From: Laterigemmans sp052161645
GTDB taxonomy: Bacteria; Planctomycetota; Planctomycetia; Pirellulales; Pirellulaceae
Direction: 5' to 3' (one strand)
Length of the DNA: 64,000 bases
Assembly: GCA_052161645.1 (NCBI GenBank)
Contig: CP197414.1
Position 1 is the first letter of the stretch; every line of letters begins with the position of its first letter. Position numbers and translations under genes: made by a program. The notes below the pieces were generated by a model. That model was not told the DNA's origin. It ran no database searches and worked only from the letters and a program-made list of their open reading frames with translations. Shown here one piece after another: positions 1 through 9,344 of the stretch.

Positions 1-1
1 T

Positions 2-562
2 GGTACCAGCCATCAAGTACCGCGACCCTTCTTGGTGATGGCAACTCAGAATCCACTGGAAAGCGAAGGCACCTACAACCTTCCCGAAGCCCAACTCGAT
101 CGCTTTATGTTTAAACTGCGAGTTGATTACCCCACCGTTCAGGAGGAAGCCGATATTCTCCGCATGCATTCCATGCAGCTTGATTTAAACCATCGTTTGG
201 AACAAGAAATCGAGGTGATCGCCAACCCCGAAGTCATCAACCGCGCGGTGGAGACTTGCGGCACCGTGCGGATTGAAGAGAGCCTGTTGGATTACATCAA
301 CCAACTGGTTCGGCTAACGCGAACCTGGCCCGCTTTTTATATCGGTGCGTCCCCGCGAGCCGGGATTGCCTTGATGCAAGCTTCCCGCACATTGGCCGCG
401 TTTCGCGGACGCGACTTTGCGGTTCCCGATGACGTTGTTGAAATTATTCTGCCCGTGTTGCGTCACCGCGTGCAATTGACTGCGGAAGCGGAAGTGGAAG
501 GCAAGAACGTTGATGAGGAACTGCTAACTCTGATTCGCTCTGTCGAAGTTCCTCGCAATTAG
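2..562 (+). CDS. MoxR-family AAA+ ATPase, 3' part only
   Basis: The gene is cut by the left edge; the reading frame is open from base 2. What remains is the C-terminal half of a MoxR ATPase. The sensor-1 segment ATQNP is visible, followed by the family's EGTYNLPEAQLDRF stretch and, further on, the sensor-2/lid motif GASPRAG. Walker A and B lie outside the window. MoxR proteins act as ATP-dependent chaperones that help assemble or mature partner proteins, often with DUF58 and von Willebrand A proteins. A DUF58 gene follows within a few bases, so the two very likely form an operon and a functional pair. The family call is firm; the client protein is unknown. Confidence 0.93.
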   Translation, partial: GTSHQVPRPFLVMATQNPLESEGTYNLPEAQLDRFMFKLRVDYPTVQEEADILRMHSMQLDLNHRLEQEIEVIANPEVINRAVETCGTVRIEESLLDYINQLVRLTRTWPAFYIGASPRAGIALMQASRTLAAFRGRDFAVPDDVVEIILPVLRHRVQLTAEAEVEGKNVDEELLTLIRSVEVPRN

Positions 563-573
563 CCGTCGTGATC

Positions 574-1995
574 ATGGGTGATTCTGAACCAACTTTTTGG
601 CTGCTAGCGGCACCTTGGTTGCTGTTGGTAACACTCGCTCTACCGTTGTTATTGGCGGCTTGGCGAACGCGGACTTTTCCATCCCTATCATTGGTTTGGT
701 TGAGCGTGATCCCGATTGCGATGGGATTTTTGGTGGTCCGCTGGAGCGGCCTGCTCGCGCCGTTGTTGCTCGTCGACGGGCTGTTAGTCGTGATTGCGGT
801 TGCCGACTTTCTCTCTTTACCGCGTCATCGCCAAGTGGGGGAAGGCCTCAGGGTAGAACGTAACATTCCGCGGACCACATCGATCAACGTCGCCAACCGC
901 AGCGAACTGACCCTGCTCAATCGAACGGGCCGCACCTTTCGCGGTCGCGTTGTCGATGACTTGCCAGAATCATTCGTGGCGACTCCCGGCGAACATAGGT
1001 TGTATTTACCGCCGCTGGCTAAGGTCACTTTTGCCCGCAGCGTAACCGGTATGGTGCGGGGTGCCTTTTTCTTGAAGCACGTGTACGTGGAATCGCTCAG
1101 CGCGTTGCGGTTGTGGAGACGGCATTTCGTGTTGCCGCTGGAGAACCAAGTCAATGTTTATCCCGACATGCAGCAACTTTCCGAATACGCGTTGCTGGCC
1201 CGCACCGATCGGCTCAGTTTGATCGGCGTTCGCAGAACACGTCAGATCGGTCAAGACAGTGATTTTGAGCGACTCCGCGACTATACGCCTGACGATAATT
1301 ATCGGCACATCGACTGGAGAACCACGGCGCGGCGCAACAAATTAACGGTTCGTCAGTTCCAATCGGACCAGAGCCAACGGGTGATTTTCCTGCTCGACTG
1401 CGGTCGCATGATGACCAACCAGCGCGAAGGGCTCTCCTTGTTGGACCATTCGCTCAACGCGGCCTTAATGATGGGCTACGTGGCATTATCAAAGGGCGAT
1501 TCGGTGGGCATGCTTTGCTTTTCGGATGCCGTCCACGCCTACATCCCACCACGCGGTGGTCGCAACCAATTGAATCGTTTGCTGCAAGCTGGATTTAATC
1601 AATATCCGCGGCTGGTCGAAAGTCGTTATGACCAAGCGTTCTTGCACCTCTCAAATCATTGTAAGCGTCGCACGCTGGTCGTCTTCATGACTAACTTGAT
1701 TGACGAAGTCAACGCGGGGCAGGTCGTCGACTATTTGGGGAACATCGTCGGTCGTCATTTGCCACTCGGCGTGCTACTGCGAGACCGGCAAATGTTCGCC
1801 GCCGCCGATCACCCTGGGGGCTCCTCCGATCAAATGTACCGAGCCGCGGTGGCTGCGGAAATTCTCTGTTGGCGAGATCAAGTGATTCGCGACCTTCGCC
1901 ATCGCGGTAGCTTGGTGCTGGACGTGTTCCCTGACGAAATGACCGCCCCTTTGGTGAACGAATACCTTCGCGTGAAGGCAAAACACTTGCTTTAG
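574..1995 (+). CDS. DUF58 domain protein, MoxR partner
   Basis: About 473 residues. Two hydrophobic segments near the N terminus (roughly residues 7-60) should anchor it in the cytoplasmic membrane. The DUF58 core follows: VYPDMQQL, then the hallmark region RDYTPDDNYRHIDWRTTARR at about residues 230-250, then a vWA-like fold (FLLDCGRMM). DUF58 proteins occur next to MoxR ATPases across bacteria and are thought to be part of a membrane-linked chaperone system. I chose ATG at 574; GTG at 568 is an equally close alternative, and neither has a clear ribosome binding site. It starts 12 bases after the MoxR stop codon. Substrate unknown. Confidence 0.9.
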   Translation: MGDSEPTFWLLAAPWLLLVTLALPLLLAAWRTRTFPSLSLVWLSVIPIAMGFLVVRWSGLLAPLLLVDGLLVVIAVADFLSLPRHRQVGEGLRVERNIPRTTSINVANRSELTLLNRTGRTFRGRVVDDLPESFVATPGEHRLYLPPLAKVTFARSVTGMVRGAFFLKHVYVESLSALRLWRRHFVLPLENQVNVYPDMQQLSEYALLARTDRLSLIGVRRTRQIGQDSDFERLRDYTPDDNYRHIDWRTTARRNKLTVRQFQSDQSQRVIFLLDCGRMMTNQREGLSLLDHSLNAALMMGYVALSKGDSVGMLCFSDAVHAYIPPRGGRNQLNRLLQAGFNQYPRLVESRYDQAFLHLSNHCKRRTLVVFMTNLIDEVNAGQVVDYLGNIVGRHLPLGVLLRDRQMFAAADHPGGSSDQMYRAAVAAEILCWRDQVIRDLRHRGSLVLDVFPDEMTAPLVNEYLRVKAKHLL

Positions 1996-2089
1996 TCCTC
2001 CTGTTCGCGGCGGCCTCTCTGCTTTAACTTGGGGGCTCGTGCGTTGCCGTTTTCGAGTTTTCCCCCACTCCCCTCCCACTTTTCCAGCT

Positions 2090-3970
2090 ATGCCTACGGC
2101 CCCCATCGCTCAACCAGTCCACGGCACCTCCGTGGATGCTTTTGTGTTTCAACGTGCTTCTCAGTTAGCGGCGCACGTGGCTCGCATCATTGCCGAAACC
2201 ATCGCTCAGAACACCGCCTTGGGACAAAGGACCGTGTTGGGACTGGCGACCGGTTCCACGCCGGCCGACACCTACCGCGAATTAGTGCGTTTGCATCGTG
2301 AGGAAGGGCTCGACTTTTCCCAAGTCCTGATCTTCCTCATGGGCGAATACATTGGTCTCCCGGAAGACGGTCCGCAGAGTCACCGGCGGTGGATCGCCAG
2401 CCAGTTGACCGATCACGTAAACATCCCGCTCGACGCGGTGCGGGTGCCGAACGTCCATGGATCATTGAGCCAAATTCAGGCGGCATGTCGCGAGTATGAA
2501 CGCGAAATCGAAGCGGTTGGTGGCCTCGACATTGTGGTCTGCGGGATCGGTCGCAATGGTCACGTTGGGTATAACGAACCGTTCAGCATCCGCAGCAGTC
2601 GCACGCGGCTCTGCACGCTCGATCCCGTTACCCGGCAGGCTGCCGCCAGCGACTTTTTCGGCGAAGAGCACGTGCCCCTGCAAGCGGTCACGATGGGCAT
2701 GGAAACTATTCTATCAGCCGGTCGCCTGGCCGTGCTCGCCCTGGGGGAGCACAAAGCTCCGTTGGTCCGCCAAGCCTTTGAGGGACCGGCCACCGATCGT
2801 GTGCCGGCCAGCTTCTTGCAAGAGCACCCTCATACCGAGGTCTTTTTGGATGTGCCAGCAGCTCGCCAATTGACCGGCGTGGCGATGCCGTGGGCGCTGG
2901 GGCAAATGGAGTGGAACGAACAAAATATCAAACGCGCCGTGCTCTGGCTTTGTCGGCAAACCGGCAAAGCATTACTGAAGCTCAGCGATGACGACTTTCG
3001 CGAGCATGATCTGCATCAATTACTTCGTCACCATGGGCCCGCGCAGGAGTTGGCTCAACGCGTTTTCAAATGGATGATGGCCACGATTGAATATCATCCG
3101 GCTGGCACCGAACCCAAGACTTGCCTCTGCTTCAGCCCGCATCCCGATGACGACGTGATCAGCATGGGCGGCACCCTGATTCGCTTGATCGAAGATGGAC
3201 ACCGCACCCACGTTGCCTACATGACCAGCGGTAACATTGCTGTCTTTGATCATGATGCGGAACGAGTGGTTGACTTAGTCACTGAATTTCATCGACTGTT
3301 TGGCATCGATGTGGCCGGCAGTGCCGACATCCAACGACAAGTCCACGAAGGGCTGAAGCACAAACAGCCTGGTCAGCCCGATGTCGAAGCGTTGCAAAAA
3401 ATCAAAGGGCTGATCCGCTGGAGCGAAGCTCGTGCGGCGGCGGTCAAAGTGGGCTGTGACGAAAAAGACTTACACTTCTTGGACCTTCCCTTCTACCGCA
3501 CCGGCACCATCGCCAAGCGTCCCGTCGGTGAAGATGACGTCCGCATCATTCGCGACTTATTGCTCGAGGTTAAGCCCGACATCGCTTTCGTGGCTGGCGA
3601 TTTGGCTGACCCGCACGGCACGCACCGCGTTTGTGCCGATGCGGTCTTTCGGGCCATCGCCGAACTCCAAAACGAAGGGCTGCCTGTCCCGGATGTGCTG
3701 CTCTACCGCGGTGCTTGGCAGGAATACGCTTTGGATGAAATCGAAATTGCCGTGCCGCTTTCCCCAAGCGATATCGAGCTCAAACGGAAAGCGATCTTCA
3801 TGCACGAAAGCCAAAAAGACGAGGCTCTCTTTCCCGGCAGCGACCCGCGAGAATTTTGGGAACGGGCTGAAGATCGAAACACGGGCACCGCGGATGGTTA
3901 CAACCAACTGGGCTTGCCCGAGTTCTTTGCCTTGGAAGCCTTCACCCGCTGGGACGGTCAACAAATCTAG
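2090..3970 (+). CDS. NagB-like domain fused to PIG-L deacetylase
   Basis: A two-domain protein of about 626 residues. Residues about 15-280 match glucosamine-6-phosphate deaminase (NagB): ATGSTPADTY, then EYIGLPEDGPQS, then GHVGYNEP. Residues about 343-615 are a PIG-L/LmbE-type zinc deacetylase with PHPDD near 349 and HGTH near 509. Fusion of these two domains is known in several phyla and suggests linked deacetylation and deamination of an amino sugar. Two NagB active-site acids differ from the E. coli enzyme: the residue equal to Asp72 is Gly85 and that equal to Asp141 is Asn156, while the His158 and Glu163 equivalents are kept. The deaminase half may therefore be inactive or have another reaction. 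ATG at 2090 is preferred over an in-frame GTG at 2039. Confidence 0.88.
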   Translation: MPTAPIAQPVHGTSVDAFVFQRASQLAAHVARIIAETIAQNTALGQRTVLGLATGSTPADTYRELVRLHREEGLDFSQVLIFLMGEYIGLPEDGPQSHRRWIASQLTDHVNIPLDAVRVPNVHGSLSQIQAACREYEREIEAVGGLDIVVCGIGRNGHVGYNEPFSIRSSRTRLCTLDPVTRQAAASDFFGEEHVPLQAVTMGMETILSAGRLAVLALGEHKAPLVRQAFEGPATDRVPASFLQEHPHTEVFLDVPAARQLTGVAMPWALGQMEWNEQNIKRAVLWLCRQTGKALLKLSDDDFREHDLHQLLRHHGPAQELAQRVFKWMMATIEYHPAGTEPKTCLCFSPHPDDDVISMGGTLIRLIEDGHRTHVAYMTSGNIAVFDHDAERVVDLVTEFHRLFGIDVAGSADIQRQVHEGLKHKQPGQPDVEALQKIKGLIRWSEARAAAVKVGCDEKDLHFLDLPFYRTGTIAKRPVGEDDVRIIRDLLLEVKPDIAFVAGDLADPHGTHRVCADAVFRAIAELQNEGLPVPDVLLYRGAWQEYALDEIEIAVPLSPSDIELKRKAIFMHESQKDEALFPGSDPREFWERAEDRNTGTADGYNQLGLPEFFALEAFTRWDGQQI

Positions 3971-4007
3971 CTCGACCTGGGCTACTATTTCTACATGCGT
4001 GCTTAAA

Positions 4008-4041
4008 ACCCGTCCCCGGCGATCGCTCGCGGGAGACGGGT
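4008..4041. terminator. Hairpin between convergent genes
   Basis: Inverted repeat ACCCGTC / GACGGGT with further inner pairing of CCCG with CGGG, lying between the convergent NagB fusion and S46 peptidase genes. There is no T-tract on either side, so it is only a possible transcription end for both genes. Confidence 0.4.
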
Positions 4042-4086
4042 GCAAGTGACCAATCAGCGCGTCGGCAAACGAGGCCGCTCAGGTCT

Positions 4087-6147
4087 TTATTTCCCCAACT
4101 GGTCGGCCAATTCGGGCGCCTTATAGATCGACTTGAGCGCTTCGTAAATCCCGACGCCGGCAACTGATACCGCGCGCCCTTGCGTGTCGGTATACAGATA
4201 ATCGGCGGTCAAACTTTGAATGTTCCCGTCAAAGATCAGACCGACCAAACGCCCCTCGCGATCGACCACCGGGCTACCGCTGTTGCCGCCAATAATGTCG
4301 GCGGTGCAAACGAAGTTTAGATCGGTGGAGAGCGCCACTTCGGACCTGGCTTCCATCCAGGACTCAGGCAACTCATAATCGTCGACGTTGCCGTGTTCGC
4401 TGGCGTGTTGGTAAGCCCCGGCGAAATCAGTCGTCGGTTCAATTTTTTCGCCATCCTCAACGTACCCTTTAACGACACCGAACGCCAAACGCAGCGTAAA
4501 GGTGGCATCGGGGTAGGTGTCGGTCCCCTCGACGGCGACGGTGGCTTCGGTGATGCGGGCGTAAGCTTGGCGAAGTTGCTCGCTGACCTCTTCGTTATGC
4601 TGACGCGCCTCACGGTAAATTGGCTCCATCAATTGGGCGATGGCGATCAGAGGATCCTCTGCGGTCTTAATCGCGTCGACTCCGCCCTGAACCAATTTTT
4701 TCCGCATGGCGACGTCGGCCAGTTGGGTTCCGCCGATCAACTCGGTAGCCCGATCGGCAGGCCCTTTACCGGCTAAAATTTGGTTGACCAGTTCGTCATC
4801 TCCACCGCGAGATTCGACCAAGCGGGCCAGTTCATCGGCCAATTTTACTCGTTCTAAATCGGCGTAGATTGGGGCTTCGCTGAGCAGATCGCGCAACAAC
4901 GATTCTCGCCCCGCTTCGCCAAACTCACGCAACCTCTCGGAGTTTGGTTTGGCATCTTCGGCAGCCATCAAATTGAGCGTTTCTGCGATTTCATAAAGCC
5001 GCGAGCGGAGCGAGGTGACCTCACCCAACGATTTGCGTTGCTCGGCTTGCAATTCGGCAACTTGTTCCCACGCTGAAGCCAACGTTCTTAGCTCGGGTTT
5101 GTCCGCGAGCGCCTTTAGAATGGTTTGCTCGCGACGCATCTTTTCGGCAATCGTTTTCGGGTCTTGCAGCCCTGCCAGCATCCCCGTGTAAGCTTTACGT
5201 GAATTTTGGATACCAAACAGTTCATCCCGCGCCCGACGACTTTCCTCGGCGCCTTCCAAGCCAAATTGCTGCATTAAAATTTCTTTACGGCGCAGTAAAT
5301 CCAGCACGTATGGCAAGCGATCATCGCGCAGATATTTGAGTGCTGCGACGGTGAAAATACGCTGAGTTCTACCCGGGTTTCCGGAGACAAAGACTAAGTC
5401 ACCCGCCACGGCCGGCGTGTCGCTCCACTGCAGAAAGTGATCGATCTTCGCTGGTTTGCCATCTTCGTAAACTCGCACCAACGTGGCGTCGAGATTGTAA
5501 CGTGGGTACTCGAAGTTATCCGCATCACCGCCAAAGAAAGCGGCTTTCGTCTCGGGTGCCCAGACCAACCGCACGTCGGTGTATTTCTTGTATTGATACA
5601 AGTGATATTTAGCCCCGCCGTAGAGCGTCACCACATCGCTTCGCAAACCGGTCTTGTCGAGAGCTTCCTTTTCAATCTCGGCGATGCGTCCCCGCCGAGC
5701 CTTGGCCGCGTCCTCGATACTCATATCCCCTTTAACAGCCTCGGAAACTCGCTCGGTGACATCCTCAATCGCCACCAATTGGTTTAACTCCAAATCGGGA
5801 GCGCGTAATTCCTCTCCCAGTTCGCGGGCCAAAAAGCCTGCTTCCATGATATTGCGTTCGGGGGTGCTGAGCTTAAACAAAGTATCGGAAGCGACGTGAT
5901 GGTTGGTCAGCACCAAGCCGTTGCTGGAAACGAACGAGCCCGAACCGCCAGAGTTAAATCGCACGCTGGACAGCATGATATGCTCCGCCCAGTCTTCATC
6001 GACCGTGAAATCGTGGCGTTGCTTGAGGATTTTTCGCGGTAAATCATTGAACAACCACATGCCCTCGTCGCCACGAGCAAGCCGCGGAATACTCAACGAA
6101 CCGGTAACGACACCGAAAATAAGAAGCATTGCTAGCGAAGACTTCAT
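4087..6147 (-). CDS. S46-family serine peptidase (dipeptidyl-peptidase 7/11-like)
   Basis: About 686 residues, the usual length of S46 exopeptidases, which release dipeptides from the N terminus of peptides in the periplasm. An N-terminal signal peptide (residues 1-26, ending near RLARG) is clear. The chymotrypsin-like triad can be read: His in LTNHHVAS (about residue 84), Asp in GGDADNFEYPRYNLD, and Ser in GGNSGSPVVDREG (about residue 622). A long helical insert lies between the two halves, as in the family. ATG at 6147 is chosen because GGAG lies 8 bases before it; another ATG at 6162 would add five residues. It appears to be transcribed alone. Confidence 0.93.
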   Translation of the reverse strand: MKSSLAMLLIFGVVTGSLSIPRLARGDEGMWLFNDLPRKILKQRHDFTVDEDWAEHIMLSSVRFNSGGSGSFVSSNGLVLTNHHVASDTLFKLSTPERNIMEAGFLARELGEELRAPDLELNQLVAIEDVTERVSEAVKGDMSIEDAAKARRGRIAEIEKEALDKTGLRSDVVTLYGGAKYHLYQYKKYTDVRLVWAPETKAAFFGGDADNFEYPRYNLDATLVRVYEDGKPAKIDHFLQWSDTPAVAGDLVFVSGNPGRTQRIFTVAALKYLRDDRLPYVLDLLRRKEILMQQFGLEGAEESRRARDELFGIQNSRKAYTGMLAGLQDPKTIAEKMRREQTILKALADKPELRTLASAWEQVAELQAEQRKSLGEVTSLRSRLYEIAETLNLMAAEDAKPNSERLREFGEAGRESLLRDLLSEAPIYADLERVKLADELARLVESRGGDDELVNQILAGKGPADRATELIGGTQLADVAMRKKLVQGGVDAIKTAEDPLIAIAQLMEPIYREARQHNEEVSEQLRQAYARITEATVAVEGTDTYPDATFTLRLAFGVVKGYVEDGEKIEPTTDFAGAYQHASEHGNVDDYELPESWMEARSEVALSTDLNFVCTADIIGGNSGSPVVDREGRLVGLIFDGNIQSLTADYLYTDTQGRAVSVAGVGIYEALKSIYKAPELADQLGK

Positions 6148-6306
6148 AGAAACAAACTCCATGTGCGGCCGAATGGCCGAGTACCGTGATGGGGGTGTTT
6201 GATTAAACTTTCAGCTACTTCACGCAGTATATCAATCCTCGCTGGCTCGATAACGCGGGGGAGATATTTTTAAGCACCGCTGCAAAAGTCATCAAACAAA
6301 ACGAAA

Positions 6307-6393
6307 CCAGCCGCAGCGCGTTCGCCTCCGGTTCCTCGGAACCGTGAGCTAGCGATCAACGGCTGATATCACTGAAAGACTTATATCGAGGCG
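6307..6393. repeat. Intergenic hairpin repeat, family B, copy 1
   Basis: An imperfect hairpin with outer arms CAGCCG (6308-6313) and CGGCTG (6360-6365) and an inner arm pair GGTTCC / GGAACC around 6330-6343. The right flank reads GACTTATATCGAGG. A very similar element, with the same inner GTTCC-CGGAAC hairpin, GTGAGCTA, TCAACGGCTGAT and GACTTA-TCGAGG blocks in the same order, lies at 41372-41458. It reaches into the last codons of the downstream minus-strand PepSY gene. Family identity is based only on these two copies. Confidence 0.7.
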
Positions 6394-6926
6394 ACGGGTT
6401 TCTCGCGTATACGATCGGCCCGCGCGCGGCGGTTGCTGCGTTTTTTCATGATGGGCATCACGAATAAATAGACACCCGTGAACCACAGACCAAGTAAAAC
6501 AATCGCCGAGGGCAGGAAGATCCCCAGCTTGGCAACATCCCCTCCGAACCAAGAACCATCATGGATCGCCTCAATCAAATCACTGCGGCGATAAGCACTG
6601 TGCAAGACCTCGCCATTGGTCAGGTCTACCTGGACCTCCCAGGAGTTCACCGCGCGAATTTTGGCAACCGCTCGTCCAACGCGAACGTCAATCCTATCGA
6701 CATCATCCCAGCTGGAGACTTCGGCTTCCGGCACGCCACGAGCGGCCTCCAGCAACACGTCCCAGCCCAACATCTGGCCATCTGGAGTGCCGCGCATGGT
6801 CGGCGGCTGGACCCAGGCCACCTGTTTCTTTAACTGCAGCACCAATCCTGACAGCAACACAATCAATAATGGCAGGGAAATGAGGATACTCCCCCAACGA
6901 TGTCCCAGACGCGAAAGACGATGCAT
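6381..6926 (-). CDS. PepSY-type membrane protein
   Basis: 181 residues. An N-terminal membrane helix (about 12-32, ILISLPLLIVLLSGLVL) is followed by a periplasmic stretch with the pattern of a PepSY domain (WDDVDRIDVRVGRAVAKIRA, then WEVQVDLTNGEVLHS), then a second membrane helix near 140-160 and a basic, Arg-rich cytoplasmic tail. PepSY-associated membrane proteins occur in iron uptake and electron transfer settings, but nothing nearby tells the role. The last codons overlap the family B hairpin repeat. The fold assignment is reasonable; function is unknown. Confidence 0.75.
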   Translation of the reverse strand: MHRLSRLGHRWGSILISLPLLIVLLSGLVLQLKKQVAWVQPPTMRGTPDGQMLGWDVLLEAARGVPEAEVSSWDDVDRIDVRVGRAVAKIRAVNSWEVQVDLTNGEVLHSAYRRSDLIEAIHDGSWFGGDVAKLGIFLPSAIVLLGLWFTGVYLFVMPIMKKRSNRRARADRIREKPVASI

Positions 6927-7069
6927 GAATCACTCGGGAAAATTCGCACGGCTCTGATGAAAATAGGCTTCCTCAAGCTTCTGCCCGCCCCATCATAGTT
7001 AACCGAAAGGAACGACAAAAGGTCGCGAGATAAACTACCGCGTGCTTTTTCAAGTGGCTCTGTTTACGT

Positions 7070-8584
7070 CTATTGGTTCACCAGAGGGTGACGTGCTGAA
7101 GTGCGCCAAGCCAACGTAGCGAAGAGCGCCTGCACCGCGATTGCCAATGCGGCTGCCGGCACGGCGCCTTCCAAAATCAGTGAGGTATCATTCAGCCGGA
7201 TGCCGCTCAGAATCGGCTGGCCATACCCCCCAGCACCGATCAGCGCGCCGAGCGTTGCAAAGCCCACGTTCAGCACCGCGGCCGTTTTGATTCCAGCCAA
7301 AATCCCCGGCAGCGCCAAAGGAAGTTCGACTTGCAACAGCCTGACCCGGGCGGGTAACCCCAAGGCTTGCGCCGTTTCCAGATAATGTGGCTCAATCGCT
7401 CCCAAAGCAGCGTGCGTGGCGCGAACGATCGGCAACAAACTGTAGAGCAACAAAGCAGTCACGGCCGTAGCTGAGCCAACCCCCACACCGCTCCATCCGA
7501 GTGCAGCCGTGATCGGCAACAACATCACCAACAAGGCCAAGGCTGGCACAGTTTGCACGATCGCGACAACGGCTAATATCACTTGGCCCAGCGTGGGCAA
7601 TTTACAAGCGAGCACTCCCAGGGGAATGGCCAGCAGAATTGCCGGCAGTAATGATTGACGGACGAGGTTCAAATGTTCGCCAGTGCGTTGCCAAATCCGC
7701 TTCCCCCGACTCGTCTGCTGCACTTCCACGCGCAACCCAAATTCGCTTTGCAGAAAAGCGGCGGCAACATCGGACTCGTTGGCCTGCGGCGATTCAGCCG
7801 CCGCATTCATCTGCGTAATTTGCTCCGCGGAGAGTTTGCCTTCCAGTTGTAACAATCGATCTTGATAGTCGGGGAAAGCTGCGAGCATTTCCTGACGATA
7901 CAAAGTGACCGCGTCGTAGCGGGGGAAGAAATCAGCGTCGTCCTCCAGGGTAACAATATCGTATTCGACTAACTTTGCATCGGTACTGTAAGCATCCATA
8001 AAGTCGATGGCGCCCGATTGCAGCTGGCGGTAAGCCAAATCTTGATCCATTCCTAAGATGCTGCGTTGCGGCAGTGAATAATGATCGCGCAGCCCCGGCC
8101 AGCCGTCCGCCCGCTCGATAAACTCATTGCTCATGCCGCCGATCAAGTCAGGATGTTTGCGGAGTTGCGAAACCTGCGTGATGCCTAACGCCTCGGCACG
8201 AGCGCGAAGCATCCCGATGGCATACGTGTTGTTAAAACCAAGTGGCTCCGTCACTCCGATGCCCTGCCTGGATAAATCAGCACGAATCTCCTCCCAGCTC
8301 AGCTCCCTACCCGCGTACAACTCCTCCACAATCGTACCGGTGTACTCGGGATAGAGATCGATATCCCCCTGTAGCAACGCGTCGAATACCAAGCGGGTGC
8401 CTCCCAACTCGCGATAGTGATCGGCACGCAAATCGGTGGCTCTCGCCAACTGCTGCAGGATCTCTCCCAGCACGACCGATTCGGTAAACTTCTTCGAGCC
8501 AATCTGGATATCTACCGTCGACCGGCCAAGGGGAAACCAAGCCACGACCAGAATCAGCATGGCGGCCAAGGCGAGTCGGATCAA
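7070..8584 (-). CDS. Osmolyte-type ABC importer: substrate-binding domain fused to permease
   Basis: 504 residues. After a signal-like helix (1-22) comes an OpuAC/OsmF-type binding domain (about 25-290) with IGSKKFTESVVLGE and the YPEYTGT motif typical of quaternary-amine binding proteins. A permease domain with about five or six membrane helices fills residues 305-495. The usual fused importers of this group (OpuFB/EgtU type) have the permease first and the binding domain last; here the order is reversed. The start is TTG at 8584, whose last two bases overlap the TGA of the ATPase gene upstream, so the two are translationally coupled. Substrate is probably glycine betaine, choline or a related compound, not proven. 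Confidence 0.87.
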   Translation of the reverse strand: MIRLALAAMLILVVAWFPLGRSTVDIQIGSKKFTESVVLGEILQQLARATDLRADHYRELGGTRLVFDALLQGDIDLYPEYTGTIVEELYAGRELSWEEIRADLSRQGIGVTEPLGFNNTYAIGMLRARAEALGITQVSQLRKHPDLIGGMSNEFIERADGWPGLRDHYSLPQRSILGMDQDLAYRQLQSGAIDFMDAYSTDAKLVEYDIVTLEDDADFFPRYDAVTLYRQEMLAAFPDYQDRLLQLEGKLSAEQITQMNAAAESPQANESDVAAAFLQSEFGLRVEVQQTSRGKRIWQRTGEHLNLVRQSLLPAILLAIPLGVLACKLPTLGQVILAVVAIVQTVPALALLVMLLPITAALGWSGVGVGSATAVTALLLYSLLPIVRATHAALGAIEPHYLETAQALGLPARVRLLQVELPLALPGILAGIKTAAVLNVGFATLGALIGAGGYGQPILSGIRLNDTSLILEGAVPAAALAIAVQALFATLAWRTSARHPLVNQ

Positions 8585-9315
8585 CCTGCCACCTCAAAGG
8601 CTTGGGCTTCGATGAACTTTGTCACAAAAGGGTCCGCCGGTTGTTCGACTAATTCGCGGTAAGCTCCCTCTTGAACAACACGTCCGCCCCGCATGAGCAC
8701 AACCCGATCAGCAAAATACTGGGCTTCTCGCAAGTCGTGTGTGACTAGCACCACCGTTTTGCTCAATTTGCGAAAGGTCTCCCGCAGTTCGGTCTGCATG
8801 TCCGCGCGGACAATCGGGTCGAGAGCACCCAGCGGTTCATCGAGCAGCAATACCTCGGGATCCAACATGAGGGCCCGCATGAGGGCAACGCGTTGCTGTT
8901 GGCCACCCGACATGCCGGCGGGCGGACGATTCAGCAGATCGTGGGGCAATTGCATCCACTCAGCCAGTTCGGTCACACGTTGCGCTATCTTGGCTCGCGA
9001 CCAGTGCAAATACTTAGCGACCAGCACGACGTTTTCGTAGGCGGTGATGTGGGGAAACAAGCCACCACGTTGAATGACGTAACCTACTTTGCGGCGCAGC
9101 GAAAGCCATTGATTTTGGCTAACTTTTTCGCCTTGCCAGAGCACATCCCCGTGCGTTGGCGTGACCAACCCTAGGGCCAGCCGCAACAATGTCGATTTCC
9201 CGCAACCACTTGTCCCTAACAAAACGGTTGTCTGGGCGGGACGAAATGTTAGATCAACACCATCAACCGCCCACTGCGATCCATACTGTTTCGAGACCGC
9301 GGAAAATTGGAACAT
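8581..9315 (-). CDS. ABC importer ATPase, quaternary-amine type
   Basis: 244 residues. Walker A GTSGCGKST (about residues 36-44), signature MSGGQQQRVALMRAL, Walker B VLLLDEPLGALD and the switch His in LVTHDLREA are all present, so it should be an active ATPase. It lacks the C-terminal CBS domains that some betaine ATPases use for osmotic sensing. ATG at 9315 is chosen because the protein then begins MFQFSAVSKQYGS, the normal start of the family; a longer reading frame reaches 9405. It overlaps the fused permease gene by 4 bases, forming a two-gene operon. Confidence 0.93.
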   Translation of the reverse strand: MFQFSAVSKQYGSQWAVDGVDLTFRPAQTTVLLGTSGCGKSTLLRLALGLVTPTHGDVLWQGEKVSQNQWLSLRRKVGYVIQRGGLFPHITAYENVVLVAKYLHWSRAKIAQRVTELAEWMQLPHDLLNRPPAGMSGGQQQRVALMRALMLDPEVLLLDEPLGALDPIVRADMQTELRETFRKLSKTVVLVTHDLREAQYFADRVVLMRGGRVVQEGAYRELVEQPADPFVTKFIEAQAFEVAG

Positions 9316-9344
9316 AGTAAGTTCTCCAGCACCAGATCTGTTGC

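Noticed and set aside
5437..6202. Plus-strand frames of about 80-115 codons opposite the S46 peptidase
   Set aside because: They are antisense shadows of a strongly supported gene with clear catalytic motifs.
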